From Branchiostoma floridae (Eukaryota; Chordata; Leptocardii; Amphioxiformes; Branchiostomatidae): a stretch of 64,000 nt of DNA. The stretch's first letter is position 1. Every line of letters begins with the position of its first letter. The DNA lies in NCBI RefSeq assembly GCF_000003815.2, contig NC_049983.1:2172310-2236309 (forward strand), written 5' to 3'. Below are positions 54,759 through 64,000 of this stretch, piece after piece. The position numbers and the translations under genes are program-made. The notes under the pieces were generated by a model. The model saw only the letters and a list, made by a program, of their open reading frames with translations, did no database searches and was not told where the DNA came from.

Positions 54759-57059
54759 AAATAGCCTTCCTACGGTTTAGGGCTAGCACTCGATTAAACA
54801 CGTCTTGGTTCAAATTGTTTGCTTGAATAAAAAGTTACAGTGGCTTTGATTGACATGCCCTGTTAATACAACTTTTTTTATTCACAAGTCAATGCCGACC
54901 GAAAAAAATTAGCTGAATGGAGTGTTTCACTTTAGTAACTTAAAGGTAATTTCGGCACTTTCTTTTTGTTTTGTGACCCTCCTGTATGTTAGCAGGTGCT
55001 CTTACCATGAATTTACAATGATTATCATAAAATACTTAACTAAAATTAAAGTAAACTTGGGTGTTCTGTATACCATAAGGTACATACTAAAATCTATTAG
55101 ATTGACTGAATCATTGTCACCCACGGCCATAACAACCGGACGATACAGTGTTGACAGAAGCGGGGGAATTTGGGCACTTTCCTTCAGGAAGCCAGAAAAA
55201 CTGCACAGCGTCACCAAAACGGCCATTTCTAGTCTTATACGTGCATAATATAACCGTGGCAACCATCGTACTAGTGGTGGTAACGTTTGTTAAAGAATCT
55301 GGCGACAGGCATAAACCAACGATAAATACTAGTTTTTTTTTAATCAAATTCCGTCAAAATCTTTTATTTTCTTACAAAACACAATCATTTGAACCTTTTT
55401 AGTCCACTTCCATTGGGTTTTGGGGTTACATGTGGAGAAAGTCGTATTTTAGAAAATTCAAGCTTGTCGATCCAAGATGACGGACAAATGACGTCACTTT
55501 CTGACGTCATATTGACGTCAGTGTCGTCGTCATTGGCAACAAAAGTTTTGGCAGACTTAGACACCAATACGATAACCTTTATAGTCATCGTTTTCTTAAA
55601 CACATTTAAGTATAGCGGAAATTTCATATGTAGACGATTTTAGCCTAAAATATGACATTATGACGTCATAATTACGTCCTATTACGTCATAACGATACCA
55701 AACTTACAGAATATATAAAACTTTACTAGTACATCATCCCCTCTAAATTTGGTGATCGTTTGGTTTTGATGATGTTACATTAGTTTCATTTCTTTTAATT
55801 CTTAATAATTCTTAATCAAAAGAAAACTGCCAGCCACGTTGTTTCTGGAAGGTTTAACCCGTTTACAAAACCTGTACAGTTCGGTTTACAAACACTTAGT
55901 GCCCTTACTTATAATGTGTATCATTCATGTGCTTAGCATCAATGTGTGTTCAGAGAAAACAACTTCCAAACTAGAGTTCGGCAATCTCATAACATAATGA
56001 CATACTAATAGATTTTATGCAAGTTACTTAATCATTTGCATAATTCATGCATGTAGATATTTGCCTTCAACTAACACATTATAGTCTCTATCATTTATCT
56101 TTAAGCAGTTTTGACAATTTTGTATAAATTTTCAAATTAGTTCCTTAGTTGCATGTTTGGTATTTTTTCATGCACCACCTGTAATGAATTCTTGTTATAT
56201 TTATTGAAAACCAGTTAGACATAATAGTCCGCCATTTTGGATCATTAACCTTACATGAACATTCTCGATCTATTTTTTTAAATCTTTTGTGATTATTTCT
56301 TGCAAAAAATATTTTTGAAAAATTCGAGCTAGTGGATATAAGATGATGGAGCCCAACTGGTATCTTATATATGCATGACTTAATTTTATGAAGAAATTTT
56401 GACCTCATTGATAATGATATTGGCAACAAAGGTCCACCATTCTGTTACCTGCACTTGCTGTTACATTTTGTAGCATACCTTAAAGTTTTCTGGGAATGCT
56501 CCTTTTTAACGATTCCAGCCAGTACAGTCAAATTGATGATGTCATAATCACGTCAAGTTAGATCATCATAGCGTCTGCATTCTTAGAATCTTATGATATT
56601 ATGTCTGCATCATTCTCTTAAAATTTGGCGGCCATAGATTAATGTGTTAAAGAGTTAAACAGGAGTCAGAAGGTTGGGCCTCAAAAGAAGACAACACCCA
56701 CCACCCCCTCCCCTTCCTGTCCTTGGAAGACTAAAAAGCCTGAATAGGTTTAATGTAATTTTAACACATTCATTTCGCCTGATACACCCCGGGAGGCGAC
56801 TTGGTAAATCGCTTAATTGGTTCGATAATGGGACATGGTATAGGTTACGTAATTAGGGGCACTAGAAGTTAATGAGTTTTCGGGTTGTTATGTTAACCAA
56901 CAAGTTGAAAGAAACGTCTTGCAAGCAAAGGTTTTTATCACTACCAACATGATTAGGCTGAACATAGTATCTGTCTACTTTTAGAACTGAGCGAAACATT
57001 CTGGCTAGGGAAATTGTTGATCTGTTTCCTGTAGATACAAAGTTGAAAGGTTTGTTTTG
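54759..57059 (+). other. Intergenic B-C, with upstream region of gene C
   Basis: 54759-55190 is the end of the duplication (Tc1-like right repeats). 55430-55760 is a TTAA-family remnant with TGACGTCA (55489, 55501, 55513 region). From 55757 it reads TTTGATGATGTTAC|ATTAGTTTCATTTC, the same chimeric junction as at 36700. 55785-56180 matches the upstream of A and B, and 56320-56755 is another MITE remnant. The presumed 5' UTR is before 57060. Confidence 0.55.
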
Positions 57060-57171
57060 ATGATGTTACAATTGAGGTTGACGTGCACCTTTCTGGCTAT
57101 TATGACACTGGGTGTGCACTGGAAGAACGGCACAGAAGCTTTGAACAAAACACGGTTGAGCAACATAGCCA
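57060..57171 (+). CDS. Gene C exon 1: signal peptide
   Basis: It reads MMLQLRLTCTFLAIMTLGVH then WKNGTEALNKTRLSNIA, donor A|GTAAGT, phase 1. Two sequons (NGT, NKT). Same length and borders as in A and B. Confidence 0.75.
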
Positions 57172-57683
57172 GTAAGTATCGAATGTGTTAAACTATATAC
57201 TAATGCTTGCATGAATAAGTAAGGTGTATACATGTCTTTAGGCTTATACCTATTGTTTGCAATAGTCAGGAAGTACCACAGTGAAGATTTTACATTGTTT
57301 GCAGATCAATGTGTATACATTTTATTGTTGTGTAACGCGAAAATTATTACAGATATGTCCAGTATGACTGGTGCTTCTGCCTGTTATATACATTGTATAT
57401 ATACCTTCTTTATACCTTCGGTCATTTATGCCATAATAAGTCCCGTTGAGAGAAAAAAAAGGGAAAACAAAGGTAAACAAGGGACCGTACGTAACAAACT
57501 CTGTAGCGTATCTATGGTTTCCGACCCATTCTTGATGCAAAAATATAAATATCATGCAACAGATGAAGGTCAGTAAGTGATACAGTAATAAGTTCCATGC
57601 CGTTGTCACATGAGATGTACGAGTCAAATAAGTATCTTGTCTCACATTAAGTGATAATTAGGTAACGTTTTCACAATGTACAG

Positions 57684-57821
57684 GTAGAATCACGCATGTC
57701 GGAGTGAAAATCGACAGAATCACCTTGAAGGTGGCGAACACCAGTCTTTCTCTGCAGTCTATGGCGAACACAAGTTTTCCACGTGTGATTCCGGTCAACG
57801 TTACACAAGCTACACAAACAC
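57684..57821 (+). CDS. Gene C exon 2: conserved linker
   Basis: Acceptor TGTACAG, donor ACAC|GTAGGT, 46 codons, phase 1-1. It reads SRITHVGVKIDRITLK, VANTSLSLQSMANTSFPRV, IPVNVTQATQT. Sequons NTS and NVT. Confidence 0.7.
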
Positions 57822-58717
57822 GTAGGTAAACTACTTATGAATGTAGAGTTTTGCTATGGGAAACATTTGTTTTTGAATTTTTTTTTTTGAAATACAAAGA
57901 GAAAATTTTTACGTACAGAAACCTTTGCCTAATAATAAAAATTAAGGACAGTGCCTTTATTCAAGTCTGAAGACTACATATTAATAGAAGAGTACCTACC
58001 CACAACGTTAACTCATACGGGTGCTAAAATGTGTGTTAAAAACCTATCCAGAATTGGCTTTTTTGGCATTCACTGTTCTGGAGGAGAGGGGAGGGCTTAT
58101 TCGACTCCCCTTCATAATTTCAAAACGGCCTACTGTGCTGTGCGACCACCAAATTTGCAAGTGATGATTTGCTGGTTAGGTTTTGTATTTCCTTAAATTT
58201 TTATCTTTATGGCCTTTATATGATGTGATTATGACGCCGTTAATTGATTTTATTGTCTAATTCCCTTGAAAAACTATGTCATACTAATTATTGAATTTAA
58301 CCCTATCTAGACCAGGCTTTTTTGGGATTCCTGGGAGTCCCCGGGGGGTGCTCTTTTGACCCCCCCTTCGTAATTTCAAAACGGCTTGGGTTACGATCAC
58401 CAAATTTAGAGGGGATGATTTACTAGTAAAGTAATATTTTCTGTATTTTTGGTATCGTTATGACGTAATATAAGGTGATTATGACGTCATAAGGTCATAT
58501 TTTGGGCTAAAATCGTCAAAATATGAAATTTCCGCTATACTTAAATGAATTGAACAAAATGATGACTATAAAGCTCATCTCATTTAGTGTCTATGTCTGC
58601 TAAGTCTTTTGTTGCCAATGACGACGACACTGACATCCGAGTTTTCCCTCTAGTAGTCGTCTTGAAATTTTTAATTTTAGTTTGTTCCAGACCAACTTTC
58701 CCCTGTTTTTCATGTAG
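57822..58717 (+). other. Gene C intron 2 with TTAA-MITE left end
   Basis: TTAA|CCCTATCTAGACCAGG at 58297-58315 starts a MITE whose body runs to about 58500. Then comes a segment that is the inverse of 55560-55680 (GTTGCCAATGACGACGACAC). No exon seen. Confidence 0.5.
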
Positions 58718-58891
58718 TTGATGGCGGATTGTCTGACTGGAGCCCATGGTCTGCCTGCAGCGTAACGTGTGGAGTCGGTATGCAGACTCGGGACCGAAGC
58801 TGCACCAATCCGGCACCAGAGCACGGTGGGGCGGAGTGTGGTGGAGATGCTGAGGAGACACAAGAGTGCGATTCCGGAGTTTCCTGTCCAG
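58718..58891 (+). CDS. Gene C exon 3: TSP1 domain 1
   Basis: Acceptor CATGTAG, donor CCAG|GTAATT, 58 codons, phase 1-1. It reads [40 protein letters not shown] and GVSCP. Six cysteines. The first Trp of W-x-x-W-x-x-W is Leu, removing one potential C-mannosylation site. Confidence 0.9.
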
Positions 58892-59219
58892 GTAATTTCA
58901 AGCTCTTTAGTTGTACTTGTATTTCCAAGGTGCCAATTTTCTATTATCCACATTAACAATTTGAAAGGAAACGCAAAAGACACATAGTGTATACGCCATT
59001 TCGAACAAATAATCATTTTATTGATTTTTTTAATAGAAAATTTTCATCCTGCATGAAAATATTGTGATTTTAGTAAAATGTTACAATCATCTATGTGTCA
59101 GTTTAGCTACCTCTCTTTAAGCTCTTGATAAGAAACATAACAAAGATTTCTTTAGGAGTCGTCTTGAAAAGCTGTATTTTCAGTTGGTTTCAGACTACCC
59201 TTTTCCTGTTTTTATGTAG

Positions 59220-59393
59220 TTGGTGGCGGCTGGTCTGACTGGAGCCCATGGTCTGACTGCAGCATGATGTGTGGAGTCGGTACGCAGACTCGGGACCGAA
59301 GCTGCACCAATCCGTCACCAGCTAACGGCGGGGCGGAGTGTGATGGAGATACTGAGGAGACACAAGAGTGCGACCCGGGAGTGTCCTGTCGGG
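59220..59393 (+). CDS. Gene C exon 4: TSP1 domain 2
   Basis: Acceptor TATGTAG, donor CGGG|GTAACT, 58 codons, phase 1-1. It reads [30 protein letters not shown] and GVSCR. Six cysteines. CSMMCG lacks the Thr/Ser of the O-fucosylation consensus (other copies CSxTCG). It lacks an ATG of its own, so simple ORF calling misses it. Confidence 0.9.
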
Positions 59394-60241
59394 GTAACTT
59401 GTAACAAGTTTTGTTTCTGTGTTAGTTGATGGCATTGCTGCCCCTACGGCCGATGAGGCTATGGGACCGGGGAGGTGAGGTTAGTATTTGTAAGGTGTCA
59501 TCATCAAATTATTTATATCGTCTATGGAAAAGCGAAAGATAAACAATACATATGCAATACACATAATCATTTGATCAAATTTGGTAGCTCTAGCATAAGT
59601 CGTTCTGGCGTTATACGAGATAAAAGTATGCGCGGCCCCCAAAGCCCCCCCCCCCCCCCGAATGAAATAAATAAAGCTGAAATGTTTTTCACAGCTGGCA
59701 GGTGTTTTTAACATAGTGGGAGCAAACAATTGACCTGTTAAATAAAGCTTATCAGATCAATGTAACTTTAAGCATGCATGTTTTTTTTAATATTTCAGAT
59801 CACCGTCTATTATCTGCAATTGCAAAATAGGAATGTCATAGTAACAAACACTATCACATCTTGTTAATGCTGAATGATAAGGATTTAACCCTTGTGTTGC
59901 TTTTTAGTAGTTAGTGGCCTTGTGAATATTCATGCATACAAATTTTGCTAACAGAAGTGTAAGGCAGTCACAGGCAATCATTACCAAGCATAAAATTTAC
60001 CAAAAAATGTGGAAATTGGGGTCCCCGAACTCTAGTTTATTCCCTAATATAACAATAGTGATAGACATTGCAGGGGTTTTTGTTTGTTTATTTGTTTGAC
60101 CCTTTATTCATGGATCCACCAGGCAGGTGACATCGAGTGAGATTCACATGTCCCTAGGTTATAGAAAATTGAATGGCACCAATTTACATAGAGGGAACCC
60201 CAATAGTGGTGAAGTTTCCGTTAAATTTCGTCTTTTTTCAG

Positions 60242-60550
60242 GCATCCGACTCGTGGGTGGACGTTCGTCAAGGAGGGGCAGGGTTGAAGTGTACCATGGC
60301 GGACAGTGGGGGACCGTCTGTGACGACGATTTTGACATGAACGACGCCAGCGTGATCTCCCGTCAGCTGGGGTTCGTATTCGCTGCCGAGGCCCGATCTG
60401 ATGCAGCCTTCGGGGCAGGATCAGACCCGACCTGGCTGGACAACTTGGCCTGCGAGGGTTCCGAGACAAACATCGGACACTGTGGCCACAACGGATGGGG
60501 CTCACATAACTGTGGGCACAGTGAGGACGCTGGTGTGGTCTGCACGGACG
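60242..60550 (+). CDS. Gene C exon 5: SRCR domain 1, one Cys lost
   Basis: Acceptor TTTTTTCAG, donor GACG|GTGAGT, 103 codons, phase 1-1. It reads [52 protein letters not shown] and HSEDAGVVC. The second conserved cysteine (VVCRQLGY in relatives) is Ser, so five cysteines remain. Confidence 0.9.
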
Positions 60551-60583
60551 GTGAGTCAAGAGTTTTTGCTCTTGCGTTTCGTC

Positions 60584-60966
60584 TAGTGGTGGGTACCGGT
60601 ACAGGTCAAGAAGATTAGGTCCAGGTTTAGACCTGGACCTTATTCATTGTGTGAATGGACGATACTTAACAATGGTCCATTTCGAAAGAAAGAAATCTGC
60701 TTAGTGGAGTCTTCGACTCCCAGTGACGTTTTAAAATTTTTACAACGCTAACTAACTGTTGACTGTAAAAGTTGGTATAAATGCCTATAGACTCTACTCT
60801 ACTTCGCTCTTGTTATTTTCCTCGACAGGTAACCTCGGAATGTGTGAATGCCCGATCATATAATCAATTCATTTTCTAATATGGTACAACACCCGGTCCA
60901 CCTAATTTTTTCAGGTCCGTTTTTTACCGGTCCAGTAAGAAAAACCGGTTTTGTATCCACCCCCTA
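60584..60966. mobile_element. hAT-type MITE with exact target duplication
   Basis: Ends TAGTGGTGGGTACC and ATCCACCCCCTA; flanks GTTTCGTC (60576-60583) and GTTTTGTC (60967-60974) are an 8-bp duplication. The paralogous intron at 16652-16682 reads straight through CTTGCGTTTCGTCACT, the empty site. Confidence 0.85.
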
Positions 60967-61212
60967 GTTTTGTCACTTTCCCATACAATTTCCGTTCCAA
61001 ACTATCGTCTAAAAGGTGTTTCTTAAACAGGTGAAATATTAATAGAATAATCGTTTTATCCCAAATTTTCCCTAAGCCTCATTGCAAGTGACCAGGAAAA
61101 AATATCTTCACTTGTTGTTATATTTTTGTTGTATAACTTAAGTTTTCTGAGAACACTGCATTTCCATGATCCCAAGTATCGGTCATATTTGACTTTATAT
61201 CACATTGTAATA

Positions 61213-62035
61213 CAGTCAAACCTGTCCGAGCGACCACCTCTTCTCAGCGACCACCTGGCCATTTCGACCGCTTTTTCTCGGTCCCGAGTTTTTTTTTCCA
61301 TTGACGTAAGCATTAAGCGACCTTTTCTCAACGACCACCTCGCCAACGCGACCGCGACCAGCCCGAATTGGGACCCATAACGACCGCATCATTTTCAAAA
61401 TTGAGGCTTTCATCGACTTATAATGATAACCAGCGCAATTTTGTGCCGAAATCCGAATTTAGTTGTTACAGAAGTTTTTTTTTAAATCTATATCATTATA
61501 AAGTGAACGAATGCTGAAACGTATATATAGCCTCATACTTTTTTAAGAAAGATCTGTGTAGCTTATACCTTTTTAAGAAAGATCTGTACGTGTGAGTGCT
61601 TTTGTCTAATTGTACTGTACATTTACCCGTGGGTAAGTACGCTATAGGGACGCACCGGGCATCGAATTCGAGAAGTGCACCGTAATTATTTCAGATCAAG
61701 AACATAGCGACGCATAAAGGCTTGAATGGTAACTGACAGCATCAAAGTTCCCTTACTGTCCAAAACGTTAGTGTATAGATACGCTGTATCGGATAAAAGC
61801 TCGATAAAAGCTTGGGGTTAAATTTACAATTACAGTGTGCGTGTTGTATTTGACATTAAAGACCTCGCTTCTTTGCGTGCGTGCAGTGTGCTTGCCATTT
61901 GCCATTAAACACAACGGAAACCATTTATACTTTGCATCGGGCAGGTTTTGAGTCGATACTCTTCTCAGCGACCACCTGCCCAAATCGACCACTTTTTCCG
62001 GTCCCCCGGGTGGTCGTCTTGGACATGTTTGACTG
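61213..62035. mobile_element. pogo-like MITE (CAGTCAAACC ends, TA duplication)
   Basis: TA|CAGTCAAACCTGTCC and GGACATGTTTGACTG|TA are inverted ends, with internal CAGCGACCACCT words near both ends. The TA duplication and CAG start fit the Tc1/mariner-pogo class. It is inserted into older TTAA-MITE-like intron DNA (61090-61210 and 62036 onward). Confidence 0.75.
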
Positions 62036-62309
62036 TATATTATTGCCACATCATTATCTTTAAACGAGATGTCACACAATAAATCGTTAAATAGTAAGAT
62101 CAGTCTCAAAAGAAATTGACAGAAATAGGGTTATGTTGCCCTTTTTTTACATTGTGACTAGAAAATAATTCCATAGACATTGCAAAAATCCACCAAACAG
62201 GTGACAAGTAAAACTTCAGCTCGAAAGGAAAATAGATTTGAATCGAACAAAAAAAACATGAAGTTGTAAAATAACTTTCAATTATATGTCCACATCGTCT
62301 TTTTTTCAG

Positions 62310-62618
62310 ACATCCGACTCGTTGGTGGACGTTCATCAAGCGAGGGCAGGGTTGAAGTGTACTATGACGGACAGTGGGGGACCGTCTGTGACGACGATTT
62401 TGACATGAACGACGCCCACGTGGTCTGCCGTCAGCTGGGATACGGAAGTGCTGCCGAGGCCCGATCTCAAGCTGCCTTTGGGGAGGGGTCAGACCCGATC
62501 TGGCTGGACAACTTGGCCTGCGGGGGTTCCGAGACAAACATCGGTAACTGCAGCCACAACGGATGGGGCTCACATAACTGTGGGCACAGTGAGGACGCTG
62601 GTGTGGTCTGCCTAAAGA
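62310..62618 (+). CDS. Gene C exon 6: SRCR domain 2
   Basis: Acceptor TTTTTTCAG, donor AAGA|GTAGGT, 103 codons, phase 1-1. It reads [49 protein letters not shown] and [11 protein letters not shown], with six cysteines. Last exon visible in the window. Confidence 0.92.
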
Positions 62619-62676
62619 GTAGGTGAATAGTTTTCATTTTAAGTGATGTACAGAATGACATTTCCAAACCATCAGC

Positions 62677-62891
62677 ATGATTGACTATAAAATGGACGAC
62701 GTCCAAGATTTTGTCCATGCTAAAAAATACCAGACCCCCTCTCGCATGACACAGAGCTCCAACAAACAAGATTACCTGGAAGAATGGTAAGCTTACTGAG
62801 CACACAAAGATCAAGATCAACAGAGCCTTTGTCGTGAGCAACATCCTCTACTGCATTGAGTCTTGTCCCTTGCCTTATTCTCAAAGCAGAG
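62677..62891 (+). pseudogene. Decayed gene fragment after SRCR 2 of gene C
   Basis: Parallel to 17578-17957: MDDVQDFVHAKKYQTPSR, MTQSSNKQDYLEEW, then TKIKINRAFVVSNILYC. Here the middle is not interrupted by the 110-bp insert seen in gene A. Unknown parent gene. Confidence 0.45.
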
Positions 62892-63029
62892 GTTAGGCTC
62901 CGTTTGTATTTTTAATACCCTTTTCCAGACGTTTAATTGGGCTTTCTATTTTGTCATTTTTCTTGAAGTCCGCCAGTCATTACAAGATCCAATACAAGAT
63001 AGAAAGCCCGATAAAAAAGACTAAAAAAA

Positions 63030-64000
63030 AGGAAGAAACTAGAGTTCGGCGACCTAATACCTCCATGAATATTAAGAGCTTTTGTAAATTTCAAGCAATT
63101 GACTGATACATTAACATAATTTATGCATGGCATTGTTCACCATTGACTAACGTACACGTGTCACAATAATAAAATTTCCATCATTAATTATTAAGCGGTT
63201 TAGCAATTTTTACATAAATTTTCCAAATACGTTCCTCATTACCATATTTGGTATCTGCTTATAATCCACCCATCATAACTAACAGGTGTTGCATTTATTG
63301 AAGTCCAGTCATTGAAAACAATCGAATTAAACAATTTCCAAATTAACAAATTAATTATGCAAATTAATTCCTCATTTGCATAACATGCATATCATTATGA
63401 ACATCTTTGCCCAAGCTACCTGCATGCCTAATATGATGATAATCCCTCAATCCTTTCTGCAGTTATCCTTTTTGGAATGTATTGACAAAAACGCCCCTGC
63501 AGTTCCCAAATTAAATTTTAGGGAGCTGAAACTTGGTTTACTTTGTCATGACACAAAAAGCTATCTACCGCTTAAATGTCAAGACCATAGCATGTCTAGA
63601 ACAAGACATACATTGAAAAAAATGCTATTACAGAAAATTACCATTTATTATGCAAATGTGCTCCTATTTTGCATAAATAGTATTTTATCTTGTACAACAT
63701 TGTCTAAGGTACCTACATACAAAAAATCATGAAAATCCGCTGTTCCCTTCCTGAGAAGTTCTCCTCTTCAGAAGCTTTTGACAAAAATGCCCCTGCTATC
63801 CCAAAACTAGACGCTAGGGGGCCCAAAATTATGTGACTTATTTCTGAGCACAAGAGCTATCTAACATTCGAATATCGTGACCATAGTATGTTCAGAACAC
63901 CCAGATAGCAAAACCGGAAGTTGCACTGCAGTACAAAGGGGATTCGCTAGGGGGCCCAAAATCTAAAAATTTCCAGCTTTCATCACACACTACCAACACA
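63030..64000. repeat. TTTGCAT-rich dispersed and tandem repeat, to window end
   Basis: The start GAGTTCGGCGACCTAATACC and AATTATGCAAATTAATTCC match 6630-6830, 36900-37110 and 55970-56180. From 63400 two units share GACAAAAA(C/T)GCCCCTGC, CCAAA..TAA.TTT, AGCTATCTA and ACCATAG.ATGT. CTACATACAAAAAATCATGA is the reverse complement of the 11433 array motif. No exon of gene C seen. Confidence 0.5.

Larger units (their letters stand above)
57060..64000 (+). other. Gene C: secreted TSP1-SRCR mosaic protein, partial
   Basis: Exons 57060-57171, 57684-57821, 58718-58891, 59220-59393, 60242-60550 and 62310-62618, all phase 1 at the joins, give 405 codons with no stop. The last donor is open, so the gene continues past the window. 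Its two SRCR exons and their introns match SRCR 1 and 2 of gene A, including the gene fragment and foldback after SRCR 2. Further SRCR and kringle exons may be expected downstream. Secreted; ligand unknown. Confidence 0.65.

Overview
This is non-viral animal nuclear DNA: short exons with GT..AG borders, long introns and dense transposon debris. Abundant TSP1, SRCR and kringle modules plus the repeat style suggest an invertebrate deuterostome, most likely amphioxus (Branchiostoma). The species is an inference. Two N runs (29052-29151, 46179-46279) are assembly gaps.

The core is a head-to-tail cluster of three paralogous plus-strand genes for secreted mosaic proteins. Each opens with a 37-codon signal-peptide exon and an unrecognised 43-46 residue linker exon. 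These are followed by extracellular modules, every one a single exon with phase 1 at both ends. Gene A (8401-32866): signal, linker, TSP1 x2, SRCR x5, kringle x2, short terminal exon; the exons sum to 884 codons with no internal stop. Gene B (37838-49788): signal, linker, TSP1 x2, then two different TSP1 exons and a new Cys-rich exon inside a TIR-bounded 5.3 kb segment, then kringle x2; it has no SRCR. Gene C (57060 to beyond the window): signal, linker, TSP1 x2, SRCR x2, continuing off the end. Introns around matching exons are also alike, so B and C arose by duplication of an A-like locus, followed by domain loss and gain.

Between and within the genes lie repeats. The kringle block and its 3' flank, including a dead Tc1-like element, are duplicated (about 30.3-35.4 kb against 47.3-55.2 kb). 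The second copy was later split by a 2.9 kb element with Helentron/HINE-like structure. A TTAA-flanked, TGACGTCA-rich MITE family occurs about a dozen times and its ends bracket TSP1 exons. There are also hAT-type MITEs with paralogous empty sites, a pogo-like MITE, tRNA-derived SINEs, LINE 3' ends, foldbacks and several tandem arrays. The first 6 kb is a triplicated repeat unit with Penelope-like fragments and no gene I can support.

Function is inferred from domain families only: secreted recognition or matrix proteins, possibly innate immune. Exon calls rest on domain match, splice sites and phase; no transcript data were available.
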